Assembly (NCBI GenBank): GCA_050999295.1
Contig: JBPCPI010000218.1
Location: forward strand, 1-14,631
Reading direction: 5' to 3'
Length of the DNA: 14,631 nucleotides
DNA from: JACCQS01 sp050999295
GTDB taxonomy: Bacteria; Actinomycetota; Actinomycetes; Mycobacteriales; Geodermatophilaceae
Under the pieces are notes generated by a model. It searched no databases. It saw only the letters and a list, made by a program, of their open reading frames with translations, and was not told the DNA's origin. Both the position numbers and the translations under genes were made by a program. Numbering within the stretch: the stretch's first letter is position 1; each line of letters opens with the position of its first letter. Shown piece after piece: positions 1 to 6,530 of this stretch.

Positions 1-37
1 GATGGGCGAGGGCTTCGACCTCAGGCAGTTCCGGCAT
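1..37 (-). CDS. Fpg/Nei-family DNA glycosylase, N-terminus only (runs off the left edge)
   Basis: The minus strand from base 37 reads ATG followed by codons for MPELPEVEALAH, then the window ends. MPELPEVE is the hallmark N-terminus of formamidopyrimidine-DNA glycosylase and endonuclease VIII enzymes. After Met removal, Pro2 is the Schiff-base nucleophile and Glu3 is catalytic. The family excises oxidised bases and cleaves the abasic site (base excision repair, cytoplasm). Only 12 residues are visible, so Fpg (MutM) and the Nei-like actinobacterial paralogues cannot be told apart. The gene lies downstream of, and in the same direction as, the malic enzyme gene. Three palindromic repeats separate the two and form its immediate 5' region. 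No strong ribosome binding site is seen (GAGCC only). Confidence 0.8.
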   Translation of the reverse strand, partial: MPELPEVEALAH

Positions 38-55
38 CGGCTCGATTCTGCCCGA

Positions 56-154
56 CGGTTATGCGCACAACCGCGAAAACCCCGCCCGCTCTCAGCGGTT
101 ATGCGCACAACCGCGGAGTTTGGACCCGGATCGTGACGGTTATGCGCATAACGG
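56..154. repeat. Family A palindromic repeat, three copies in tandem array
   Basis: Three copies of an 18-bp near-palindrome, CGGTTATGCGCACAACCG, lie at 56-73, 96-113 and 137-154. The third is a variant with a perfect TTATGCGCATAA core but a G at position 17. Start-to-start distances are 40 and 41 bp, leaving unlike 22-23 bp spacers. The array fills the gap between the malic enzyme stop and the Fpg/Nei start codon. Two more copies lie at 2489-2547. In the two full copies the only departure from perfect symmetry is an A opposite C on this strand. It would be a G-U wobble in RNA from the minus strand, which is the transcribed direction here. Confidence 0.9.
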
Positions 155-168
155 CGAAGGGGGGCGGC

Positions 169-1878
169 TCACGCTTTCTGGTCTGCGGGGTTGGGCGGTG
201 CGGCGGGGTTGGGCGGCGCGGCGGAGTTCGCCTTGGCGGTTGTGGCCGCACGAGCGGCGTCGGCGACCGCTCCGGCGACGGCCTTGTGTACGGCGGAATC
301 GAAGACGCTCGGCACGATGTAGCTGGCATTGAGCTGATCGTCGGTGACCACCTCGGCCAGCGCCTTGGCTGCCGATAGCAACATCTGCGAACTGATCTCC
401 GTCGCCCGAGCATCCAGCAGACCGCGGAAGACGCCCGGAAAGGCGAGCACGTTGTTGATCTGGTTGGGCAGGTCCGACCGGCCGGAGGCGATGACCGAGG
501 CGTACGGCCGAGCCGCGACGGGATCGATGTCCGGTGTCGGGTTGGCCAGCGGGAACACCACAGCCCCGTCGGTCATCGCCTCCAACGCCTGCGCAGGCAG
601 GACATTCCCGGCGCTGACGCCGATGAAGACGTCGGCATCGACAAGGGCGTCTGCCAACTCGCCGCGCTGGTTGTCCGGGTTGGTCCGTTGTGCCAGGTCG
701 AGCATCGCGGGGGACAGCCGGTCGTCGTCGCGGGACAGGATGCCCTGGCGATCCCAGACCAGGATGTCGGTGACGCCAGCCGCCAAGAGCAGCGTGACGA
801 TCGCCGTACCCGCGGCCCCGGCGCCGGCCACGACGATCTTCACTCCGCCGATCTCCTTGCCCACCACCCGCAGCGCGTTGGTGAGGGCAGCGAGTACGAC
901 GATCGCCGTTCCGTGCTGGTCATCGTGGAAGACCGGAATGGACAGCGACGCCCGGAGTCGCCGTTCGATCTCGAAACACCTTGGCGCAGCTATGTCCTCG
1001 AGGTTGATACCGCCGAAGACCGGCGCGATGATCTCGACCGTACGTACGATCTCGTCGGTGTCCTGGGTGTCCAGGCAGATCGGCCAGGCGTCGATGTCGG
1101 CAAAGCGCTTGAACAGCACCGCCTTTCCCTCCATCACCGGTAGTGCTGGGCCGGGTCCCAGGTTGCCCAGTCCGAGTACGGCGCTGCCGTCGGTCACCAC
1201 GGCCACGCTGTTGCCCTTGATGGTCAACCGCCTTACGTCGCCTGGGTTTTCGGCGAGCGCAAGGCAGACGCGGGCGACCCCGGGCGTGTACGCCATCGAC
1301 ATGTCGTCGCGGGTCTTCAGCGGGACCCGGGAGGCAACCGCCAGCTTTCCCCCGAGGTGCAGCAGGAAGGTCCGGTCGCTGACCTTCCCGACGGTGACAC
1401 CCTCCACAGTCCGCAGCCTCGCCACGATCTCCTGGGCGTGGGTTCCGTCGGCCGCGGAGCACGTCACGTCGACGACCAACCCGTCCGGACGGGAATCCAC
1501 CACGTCGATCGCGGTGACCGCGCCGCCGGAGTTCCCGACCGAAGTCGCGATCCGCCCGATGCTCGCCGGGTCCCCGTCGGCCGTGAGCCGCACGGTGATC
1601 GAGTACGAAGCGCCGGTCACCAGCCCGCGGGGCGCAAGTGGGACTGGAGGTGCTTCGGCCTGCGCGACCGCCGGTACGTCAGCCTGCGCGACCGGCGGTA
1701 CGTCGGCCTCCCTCCCCGGGACTGGTACGGGCGCTGCGTCCGGCACCGGCACGGTCTGCGGCTGCGGTGCTGTGTCGGGCAGGGAGGGGTCAGTCACAGC
1801 CCGCAAGTCTGCCGCACCGGGATCCTGAGCGTCAGTCAGCGTCGGCAAAGCACCGGTTCGCTCCACAACCGCGCGCAT
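169..1878 (-). CDS. NAD(P)-dependent malic enzyme with N-terminal ACT-like domain
   Basis: Oxidative decarboxylation of L-malate to pyruvate and CO2 with reduction of NAD(P)+, linking the TCA cycle to pyruvate and supplying reducing power; cytoplasmic. Residues about 91-180 form an ACT-like regulatory domain (YSITVRL to FLLHLGGKL). The malic domain carries YTPGVARVC (about 197-205), the metal-binding segment GGINLEDIAAPRCFEIE (about 289-305) and HDDQHGTA (318-325). The dinucleotide fold follows with VVAGAGAAGTA (349-359). The length as drawn, 569 aa, exceeds the usual 450-490 of ACT-malic enzymes because of an 86-residue Pro/Ala/Val-rich N-terminal extension. An alternative GTG start at 1620 gives a normal 483-residue protein; neither start has a convincing Shine-Dalgarno. 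The C-terminal tail is also low-complexity (Ala/Pro/Asn). The gene starts 9 bases after the stop of a broken hydrolase gene on the same strand. Confidence 0.93.
   Translation of the reverse strand: MRAVVERTGALPTLTDAQDPGAADLRAVTDPSLPDTAPQPQTVPVPDAAPVPVPGREADVPPVAQADVPAVAQAEAPPVPLAPRGLVTGASYSITVRLTADGDPASIGRIATSVGNSGGAVTAIDVVDSRPDGLVVDVTCSAADGTHAQEIVARLRTVEGVTVGKVSDRTFLLHLGGKLAVASRVPLKTRDDMSMAYTPGVARVCLALAENPGDVRRLTIKGNSVAVVTDGSAVLGLGNLGPGPALPVMEGKAVLFKRFADIDAWPICLDTQDTDEIVRTVEIIAPVFGGINLEDIAAPRCFEIERRLRASLSIPVFHDDQHGTAIVVLAALTNALRVVGKEIGGVKIVVAGAGAAGTAIVTLLLAAGVTDILVWDRQGILSRDDDRLSPAMLDLAQRTNPDNQRGELADALVDADVFIGVSAGNVLPAQALEAMTDGAVVFPLANPTPDIDPVAARPYASVIASGRSDLPNQINNVLAFPGVFRGLLDARATEISSQMLLSAAKALAEVVTDDQLNASYIVPSVFDSAVHKAVAGAVADAARAATTAKANSAAPPNPAAPPNPADQKA
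1658..1705 (-). repeat. Two tandem 24-bp repeats in the malic enzyme N-terminal extension
   Basis: Two adjacent 24-bp units (1658-1681 and 1682-1705) differ at only two positions. Read on the minus strand they encode DVPPVAQA-like octapeptides in tandem within the Pro/Ala/Val-rich segment before the ACT domain. The repeat unit is a multiple of three, so copy number could vary without breaking the frame. If translation really begins at 1620, this stretch would be 5' untranslated sequence. Confidence 0.8.
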
Positions 1879-1887
1879 CGCCGGTGA

Positions 1888-2199
1888 TCAGGTGTCGAGG
1901 CGCCTAGGGCTGCCGTGGCCCGCGTGCCCGCCCGAAGTAGCGGCGCGCCAGGCAGGCGGGCCGGTCGCCGGTTCGGTTGTCCGGACGAAGTCGGCCAGGA
2001 CCTCGGCGAAGCGTTCGGGGTCGCGCTGATGCGGCCGGTGACTGCGTCCGGGAAGGATCTCCAGACGGCTGCCGGGCAGTTCGGCATGAGCTGCCTCAGT
2101 GTGCGAACGCGGGATCGCCGGGTCGTCCTCGCAGGTGATCAGGAGCGTCGGGAGATGGCTGGTCAGGTGCAGCCGGCCCACGGCGGTCACGCTCTGGCA
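1888..2199 (-). pseudogene. Alpha/beta hydrolase, C-terminal fragment
   Basis: The minus-strand frame ending at 1888 contains the C-terminal third of an alpha/beta-fold hydrolase. From about QSVTAVGRLHLTSHLPTLLI the pattern matches the family: strand and Asp-turn region (PTLLITCEDDPAIPRSH), then AAHAELPGSRLEILPG, the catalytic-His region GRSHRPHQRDPERFAEVL, and DFVRTTEPA. The nucleophile elbow GxSxG and the N-terminal two thirds are absent. Upstream of about 2199 the frame stays open, but its sequence is the antisense of an MBL-fold gene. The usual GHFPH pattern is altered to RSHRPH. I infer a truncated remnant that lost its 5' part in a rearrangement. The frame lies 9 bases before the malic enzyme start and may be transcribed with it. 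Confidence 0.68.
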
Positions 2200-2475
2200 C
2201 TGGCGACTGATGTCGACGTGCTGATCCACGATGCGCAGTACACGGCGGCGGAGTTCCCGGCGCGGACCGGCCTGGGCCACTCGACGGTCGACTACGCGAT
2301 CGGGCTGGCGCAGGCAGCAGGAGCCGGCCGCGTGGTGCTCTTCCACCACGATCCCCGACGTACGGACGACGAACTCGACGAGATCGCCCGGTCGGTTGAA
2401 TCCGCCCCCGTCCCGGTCACGCTCGCCCGCGAAGGGGACAGCCTCCGATTGCCGCGCAAGATCGCGAGCGCCTGA
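2191..2475 (+). pseudogene. MBL-fold metallo-hydrolase, C-terminal fragment
   Basis: From about 2191 the plus strand encodes ALATDVDVLIHDAQYTAAEF, then GLGHSTVDYAIGLAQAAGA and VVLFHHDPRRTDDELDEI. This is the characteristic C-terminal half of small metallo-beta-lactamase-fold hydrolases, with the IHDAQY, GHST and FHHDP signatures. The N-terminal metal site HxHxDH is missing. The same frame runs back to an ATG at 1915, but that upstream stretch is the antisense of the alpha/beta hydrolase fragment and shows no MBL pattern. The simplest reading is a 3' remnant of a once complete gene of about 250-300 codons. A functional hybrid starting at 1915 cannot be excluded, but the loss of the metal ligands argues against catalysis. 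Confidence 0.7.
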
Positions 2476-2488
2476 GCTCCCCACTTCG

Positions 2489-2547
2489 CGGTTATGCGCA
2501 CAACCGTCGATGTTTCGCTCGAATTTTCACGGTTATGCGCACAACCG
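2489..2547. repeat. Family A palindromic repeat, two copies
   Basis: Two identical copies of CGGTTATGCGCACAACCG at 2489-2506 and 2530-2547, 41 bp apart start to start, with a T-rich 23-bp spacer. They lie between the 3' end of the MBL fragment and the 3' end of msrA, a convergent gap. Sequence, phase and the single A/C asymmetry are the same as in the 56-154 array, so the copies share a common origin. Confidence 0.9.
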
Positions 2548-2576
2548 TCGAGAAGTACGGTCTGTCGGCGCGGGGC

Positions 2577-3269
2577 TCAGGTGGGCGGGAGGACGTCGGT
2601 CTGTGCCGGGACCTGGTCCTGGCGTACGCCCGTACCCACCGGGCAGGAGACGCCGGTCGCGTGCACCGGGCAGTAGCCGTTCGGGTTCTTGTACAGGTAC
2701 TGCTGGTGGTAGTCCTCGGCGTAGTAGAACTTCCCCAACGGAACGATCTCGGTGGTGATCTCGCCGTACCCGGCCGTCCGTAGCGCGGCCTGGAACGCAT
2801 CACGCGAGGCGGTGGCCACCTCCAGCTGCTCCGGCCTGTCCACGTAGATGGCCGAGCGGTACTGGGTACCAACGTCGTTGCCCTGGCGCATCCCCTGGGT
2901 GGGGTCGTGGTCCTCCCAGAACACCTTGAGCAGCTGCTCGTAGGTCACCTTCTCCGGGTCGAACACAACCAGCACGACCTCCGTGTGCCCGGTCCGGGCC
3001 GAGCAGACCTCCTCGTACGTGGGATTCGGCGTGAAACCGCCCGCGTACCCGACCGCCGTGGAGTAGACACCAGGGGTCTGCCAGAAGACCCGCTCGGCCC
3101 CCCAGAAGCAGCCCAACCCGAAGACTGCGGTCTGCATCCCCTCGGGGAAGGGCGCGGCGATGCGGTTTCCGTTGACGGCATGCAGTTCAGGAACCGGGAT
3201 CGGCTGCACGCGACCGCGAAGGGCAACCTCGGGAGCGATCAACTGGGTCTTGCCGCGCGAGAACAGCAT
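2577..3269 (-). CDS. msrA: Peptide methionine sulfoxide reductase MsrA
   Basis: Reduces the S-epimer of methionine sulfoxide, free or in proteins, back to methionine, using thioredoxin; oxidative-damage repair in the cytoplasm. With the start chosen here (230 aa) the catalytic motif GCFWGAE is at about 53-59 with nucleophilic Cys54. The recycling cysteines are in the C-terminal CPVHATGVSC (about 200 and 209). Other family segments are GYAGGFTPNPTYEEVC, TGHTEVV, FWEDHDPTQGMRQGNDVGTQYRS (split across strands and helices) and the KFYYAEDYHQQYL stretch. The start is ATG at 3269 (MLFSRGKTQ), which matches the usual short N-terminal leader of actinobacterial MsrA. A GTG at 3317 would add 16 residues with no sign of conservation. 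The family A pair lies just beyond its 3' end. Confidence 0.95.
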   Translation of the reverse strand: MLFSRGKTQLIAPEVALRGRVQPIPVPELHAVNGNRIAAPFPEGMQTAVFGLGCFWGAERVFWQTPGVYSTAVGYAGGFTPNPTYEEVCSARTGHTEVVLVVFDPEKVTYEQLLKVFWEDHDPTQGMRQGNDVGTQYRSAIYVDRPEQLEVATASRDAFQAALRTAGYGEITTEIVPLGKFYYAEDYHQQYLYKNPNGYCPVHATGVSCPVGTGVRQDQVPAQTDVLPPT

Positions 3270-3376
3270 GTCCACCACCGTAGGAGAGGGAGCCGGTATG
3301 ACGGACACGCCGGCCACTGTTCAGCGGAACGTCACCGGTGACTCACAGATTCCGGAAGGTTCCCCCAGCACTTTTT

Positions 3377-3404
3377 CTTGGCGGTTTTGGCCAAAACCGC
3401 CAAG
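3377..3404. repeat. Perfect 28-bp zero-loop palindrome
   Basis: The left arm CTTGGCGGTTTTGG (3377-3390) is followed directly by its exact reverse complement (3391-3404); the centre is TGGCCA. Imperfect symmetry continues outward: CAGCAC at 3366-3371 pairs with GTGCTG at 3416-3421 around unequal spacers of 5 and 11 bases. There is no T-run after the right arm and no coding gene runs into it, so it does not read as a terminator. It resembles the other palindromes in the window in design but not in sequence, and only one copy is present. Confidence 0.85.
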
Positions 3405-3535
3405 GAACGCCCGGCGTGCTGCAGGCGAGGTCACATCCGGCGCGGCGAACCACCCGACAACCGCCGGCCGAATGCATAGATGCCACCCGGAATGACGCCC
3501 GAAATGCACGGGTAGGAAAGAGGATGATGACGCCT

Positions 3536-3566
3536 TGGCCGAGTACCCAGCGCGGCGCGCTAGCGT
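3536..3566 (+). promoter_or_regulatory. Possible promoter of the alpha/beta hydrolase gene
   Basis: TTGGCC (3536-3541) and TAGCGT (3561-3566) are separated by 19 bases and resemble weak actinobacterial -35 and -10 elements. The -10 ends 10 bases before the ATG at 3577, and there is no Shine-Dalgarno before that ATG. The message might therefore be nearly leaderless. This is pattern matching only. Confidence 0.25.
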
Positions 3567-3576
3567 GACCGCCACA

Positions 3577-4263
3577 ATGAGCCGCCCGTCGGTCGACGTG
3601 ACACCACTGTCGCAGACACCGACCGCAGTCGCGTTGTTCTGCCATGGCGGCAGGTCCGACAGCACGGCCCCGCCCTCTGACGGTGCGTTGTCGCTGATTC
3701 GGATGCGGGCCATCCAGCACGCCGTACGAGACAGTCTCGAGGCCAACGGCATCGAGGCCTGGCTGCTGCGCTACCGCTTCGCCGGCTGGAACGGCGCGCA
3801 AGCCGACGCCGCACAAGACGCGCGCTGGGCACTGGACGAGGTCAGCCGGCGGCACGGAGATCTGCCGGTCGTTATGGTCGGTCATTCGATGGGCGGCCGG
3901 GCTGCGATGCGGGTCGCCGGCCAGCCGTCCGTACGCGCGGTGTGCGCGCTTGCACCCTGGTTGCCGCCGAGCGACCCGGTGGCGCACCTGCGCGGCAAGA
4001 CGCTGGTGATCGCGCATGGCCGTGCAGACCGCTGGGTCCCGGCTCGTGGCTCGCTGGAGTTCGCGCTACGCGCCAAGCGAGTCACACCGCAGACCGCCCG
4101 TTTCCTGCTGCCTGGTGGGCACGGCATGCTCCGCCGGGCCTCGGCCTGGCACAACCTCGTTCGTGAGGTCGTACTCGCCGGACTCGGGGTCGAACCGTTC
4201 AGCCCGACAGTGACGAATGCCTTCCGACAGGACCCACCGGCCGGACTCACCGCGCCGTACTGA
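3577..4263 (+). CDS. Small alpha/beta-fold hydrolase (dienelactone-hydrolase-like)
   Basis: Serine hydrolase of unknown substrate, probably cytoplasmic, since no signal peptide is seen. With the ATG at 3577 it has 228 residues. After a short leader comes the first strand with the oxyanion region ALFCHGG (about 19-25). The nucleophile elbow is GHSMGG with Ser104, the acid is in GRADRWVP (Asp151), and the catalytic His is in GGHGM (His182). The fold core is complete and has almost no cap domain, as in compact esterase/DLH-type proteins. The frame is open to a TTG at 3535, but that adds 14 residues with no family support. It is followed by a stem-loop and then by the lipid-modification operon on the same strand. 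The specific reaction cannot be assigned from sequence. Confidence 0.85.
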   Translation: MSRPSVDVTPLSQTPTAVALFCHGGRSDSTAPPSDGALSLIRMRAIQHAVRDSLEANGIEAWLLRYRFAGWNGAQADAAQDARWALDEVSRRHGDLPVVMVGHSMGGRAAMRVAGQPSVRAVCALAPWLPPSDPVAHLRGKTLVIAHGRADRWVPARGSLEFALRAKRVTPQTARFLLPGGHGMLRRASAWHNLVREVVLAGLGVEPFSPTVTNAFRQDPPAGLTAPY

Positions 4264-4266
4264 CCA

Positions 4267-4310
4267 CCTCTCGACCCTCCCCATCCCACCCACGGCGGAG
4301 GGGCGAGAGG
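4267..4310 (+). terminator. Stem-loop after the alpha/beta hydrolase gene, possible terminator
   Basis: CCTCTCGACCCTCC (4267-4280) pairs with GGAGGGGCGAGAGG (4297-4310): 13 of 14 pairs, with a 16-base loop. It begins three bases after the stop codon and ends about 30 bases before the next start. No U-tract follows, so it would be a non-canonical terminator of the kind common in GC-rich actinobacteria, or a processing/stability hairpin in a read-through transcript. Confidence 0.55.
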
Positions 4311-4339
4311 ATTCGCGCCACTGAAGGAGCACGCTCGCG

Positions 4340-5677
4340 ATGACGACCACCCCGGCCGGCTCGGGCACCCGCCCGACCGCCGCCGTCATCGGCAGCGGGG
4401 TCGCCGGCCTGACCTCGGCCTACCTACTCCAGCGCCGTTACGACGTCACCTTGTTCGAGGCCGACGACCGGATCGGCGGGCACGCGCACACCCACGACAT
4501 CCCCACGTCCGACGGCCGGGTCATCCCGGTCGACACCGGGTTCATCGTGCACAACGAGCGGACCTACCCCCATCTGCTCCGGCTGTTCGGCGAACTCGGC
4601 GTGGCCACTCAGGGCACCGAGATGAGCATGTCCATCAAGTGCGAGGGTTGCGGACTGGAGTACGCCGGTGCGCGCGGCCTGAACGGGGTGTTCGCCCAGC
4701 GCCCGCGCCTCGCGGACCCTCGGTTCGTACGGATGTTGTTGGAGGTCAAGCGCTTCCACCGTCATGCGCACCGGCTGCTGGCTGCTGACCCCGCGACCAC
4801 CGACTCGATCACGCTCGGTGCGTTCTTGGCCATCGGCGGGTACTCGGACTACTTCGTTCGGCACTTCATGATCCCGGTGGTGTCGTGTGTGTGGTCGTCG
4901 GGCACGGAACTGTCCATGCAATACCCGGCCCGCTACCTGTTCACGTTCCTGGACAACCACGGCATGTTGACGGTGAAGAATTCGCCGACGTGGCGCACCG
5001 TGGTTGGGGGCTCGCGCGCGTACGTCGACAAGGCCGCCAAGGGCCTGACCGCCGTGCAGACCTCGTCTCCCGTACGGACCCTGCGCCGTACGGTCGACGG
5101 CGTCGAGATCTTCGACCAGGACGGCCAGCACCACCGGCGTGATGTCGTCGTCGTGGCCACTCATCCCGACCAGGCGCTGCGGCTGCTCGGCGAGCCGACC
5201 GACGAGGAACGCTCCGTCCTCGGCGCCTTCGAATACTCCACGAACGAGACGCTGCTGCACACCGACACTGCGGTGTTGCCCAGAGCCGAGAACGCTCGGG
5301 CATCCTGGAACTACCTGATGTCCTGTGGAGCGGCCAGGCGGAGCCCGCACCCCGGTGGCTGGGGTAACGGCTGCGGGCAGGACGTCGACCGAGTGCAAGT
5401 CACCTACTGGATGAACAAGCTCCAGCAGCTGGACGAGCCGGTGAACTACCTGGTGACGCTCAACAGCAACTCGCGCATCGCTCAGGACACGGTGCTGGCC
5501 CGGATGGTCTACGATCATCCGCTCTACACGCCCACCTCGGTGGCCGCGCAGCGCTTGCTGCCTGCACTGAACACCGGCCGTACGGCGTTTGCCGGCGCCT
5601 ACCACGGCTGGGGCTTCCACGAGGACGGCTGCGCCGCGGGCGTACGTGCCGCTCAGTCGTTCGGAGTCGGCTGGTGA
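4340..5677 (+). CDS. FAD-dependent oxidoreductase (amine-oxidase fold, COG2907 type)
   Basis: First gene of a four-gene operon. The N-terminus has the Rossmann dinucleotide fingerprint AAVIGSGVAGLTSAYLL (about 14-30), the acidic strand end LFEAD (38-42) and RIGGHAHT (about 44-51). The C-terminus AFAGAYHGWGFHEDGCAAG is the second FAD-contact segment of this family. Length 445 aa, as usual. These flavoproteins are typically encoded next to DUF1365 and CFA-synthase genes, as here, and are thought to oxidise or desaturate lipid acyl chains, or to help modify them; the exact reaction is not established from sequence. The start is well supported by GAAGGAG about 10 bases before ATG 4340. The stop overlaps the next gene's GTG by 4 bases (GTGA), implying translational coupling. 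Confidence 0.88.
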   Translation: MTTTPAGSGTRPTAAVIGSGVAGLTSAYLLQRRYDVTLFEADDRIGGHAHTHDIPTSDGRVIPVDTGFIVHNERTYPHLLRLFGELGVATQGTEMSMSIKCEGCGLEYAGARGLNGVFAQRPRLADPRFVRMLLEVKRFHRHAHRLLAADPATTDSITLGAFLAIGGYSDYFVRHFMIPVVSCVWSSGTELSMQYPARYLFTFLDNHGMLTVKNSPTWRTVVGGSRAYVDKAAKGLTAVQTSSPVRTLRRTVDGVEIFDQDGQHHRRDVVVVATHPDQALRLLGEPTDEERSVLGAFEYSTNETLLHTDTAVLPRAENARASWNYLMSCGAARRSPHPGGWGNGCGQDVDRVQVTYWMNKLQQLDEPVNYLVTLNSNSRIAQDTVLARMVYDHPLYTPTSVAAQRLLPALNTGRTAFAGAYHGWGFHEDGCAAGVRAAQSFGVGW

Positions 5678-6528
5678 CCCGCGCCTTGCACCAGCCCCGG
5701 ACGGACTTTCTCCGGATTAAGTCACCTCAGCGGGCCGCCAGAAGCGACATTCTCCGGAGAAAGTCCCTTTCGGCGACCGAACCCGCGGCCACCGCGACCC
5801 TTGTGACGCCGGCGCTGTATTACGCCACGGTCGGGCACACCCGGCGATTCCCGATCGAGAACTCCTTCAGCTATCACGTCTACATGTGGCTGGTCGACCT
5901 GGACGCGCTGCCGGCGTTTCCCCGGCCCTTCGGCTGGGTGGCCCGCTTCGAGGGCCGCGACCATCTGGGCGATCCCGGTCGCTCCATCAAGGACAATGTC
6001 CTTGCCTATCTCGCGCGCAACGACGTCGATCTCAGCGGCGGGCGGGTGGTCATGCTGGCCAATGCCCGGGTGGCCGGGTACGTGTTCAACCCGATATCCG
6101 TGCACTGGTGCTACAACGCTGCCGGTGCCCTCGTCGCCATCCTGGCCGAGGTGCACAACACCTACGGCGAGCGCCACGCCTACCTCCTCCGACCCGACGG
6201 AACCGGCCGGGCGCAGGCCGACAAGGAGCTGTACGTCTCCCCGTTCTTCGACACCGTGGGCCAGTACGTGATGCGGTTCTCCCCTCCAGCCGAGCAGCTC
6301 TCGGTCACCATGGCCCTGCGCAAGGCCGGTCGTACGCCGTTCACTGCGACGCTGCGCGGGCGCCGGCGCAGGGCGACCCCGGGCGCCGTACTGCTCGCGG
6401 CACTTCGCTTTCCGTTCATGCCGCTGATCGTCAGCACGCTCATCCGCTACCAAGGAATCAAGTTGTGGGCGCGGCGTCTGCCGGTCGTCTCTCGTCCCGT
6501 GCACCCGCCCCAGAAAGGGGTCCAGTAG
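5674..6528 (+). CDS. DUF1365 protein (COG3496), lipid-modification operon
   Basis: Second operon gene. The conserved domain begins at TPALYYATVGHTRRF and includes FSYHVYMWLVDLD, the invariant-looking NARVAGYVFNPISVHWCY, EVHNTYGERHAYLL, KELYVSPFFD and a hydrophobic C-terminal segment FPFMPLIVSTLI. The family's function is unknown, but it is repeatedly linked to CFA-type methyltransferases and COG2907 flavoproteins. Start choice matters. GTG 5674 overlaps the upstream stop by 4 bases and has GGAG seven bases before it, so it is favoured (284 aa). It adds about 43 residues that include a pair of family B palindromes translated as DFLRIKS and DILRRKS. The alternative GTG 5803 gives a 241-residue protein matching the family's usual N-terminus but lacks a Shine-Dalgarno. 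The next gene begins 2 bases after the stop. Confidence 0.85.
   Translation: MTRALHQPRTDFLRIKSPQRAARSDILRRKSLSATEPAATATLVTPALYYATVGHTRRFPIENSFSYHVYMWLVDLDALPAFPRPFGWVARFEGRDHLGDPGRSIKDNVLAYLARNDVDLSGGRVVMLANARVAGYVFNPISVHWCYNAAGALVAILAEVHNTYGERHAYLLRPDGTGRAQADKELYVSPFFDTVGQYVMRFSPPAEQLSVTMALRKAGRTPFTATLRGRRRRATPGAVLLAALRFPFMPLIVSTLIRYQGIKLWARRLPVVSRPVHPPQKGVQ
5703..5766. repeat. Family B palindrome pair inside the 5' end of the DUF1365 gene
   Basis: ACTTTCTCCGGATTAAGT (5705-5722, degenerate right arm) and ACATTCTCCGGAGAAAGT (5747-5764, one substitution) are copies of the perfect 18-bp palindrome ACTTTCTCCGGAGAAAGT seen intact at 9457 and 9499. They are 42 bp apart start to start, exactly as in the 9457/9499 pair, with a 24-bp spacer. 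Both are in the same reading phase as the DUF1365 gene and contain no stop codon. Confidence 0.9.
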
Positions 6529-6530
6529 CC

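Larger units (their letters stand above)
3270..3576. other. Divergent intergenic region between msrA and the alpha/beta hydrolase gene
   Basis: About 300 bp without a convincing gene. It should hold the promoters of both divergent genes. The one clear structure is the perfect 28-bp palindrome at 3377-3404, flanked by 6-bp arms CAGCAC (3366-3371) and GTGCTG (3416-3421). A 14-codon ORF at 3524-3568 (MMTPWPSTQRGALA), preceded by AGGA at suitable spacing, is possible but unsupported. A TTGGCC/TAGCGT pair near 3536-3566 is a weak promoter candidate for the plus-strand gene. Confidence 0.6.

Noticed and set aside
56..154. CRISPR-like array (18-bp repeats with 22-23 bp spacers)
   Set aside because: Only three units, repeats far shorter than CRISPR repeats, a strong zero-loop palindrome, the same unit repeated elsewhere as a pair, and no cas genes nearby.
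344..1828. Long plus-strand ORF of 494 codons opposite the malic enzyme
   Set aside because: It is the antisense of a clear ACT/malic enzyme gene; the Ser/Thr/Ala-rich product has no domain and is typical of GC-rich shadow frames.
3524..3568. 14-codon leader peptide ORF (MMTPWPSTQRGALA) with an AGGA site before the hydrolase gene
   Set aside because: The ribosome-site spacing is acceptable, but there is no regulatory codon run, no attenuator hairpin and no conservation evidence, so it is not listed as a gene.
4424..5620. Minus-strand ORF of 398 codons opposite the FAD oxidoreductase
   Set aside because: Shadow of a gene with clear FAD motifs; composition is typical of antisense frames in high-GC DNA.
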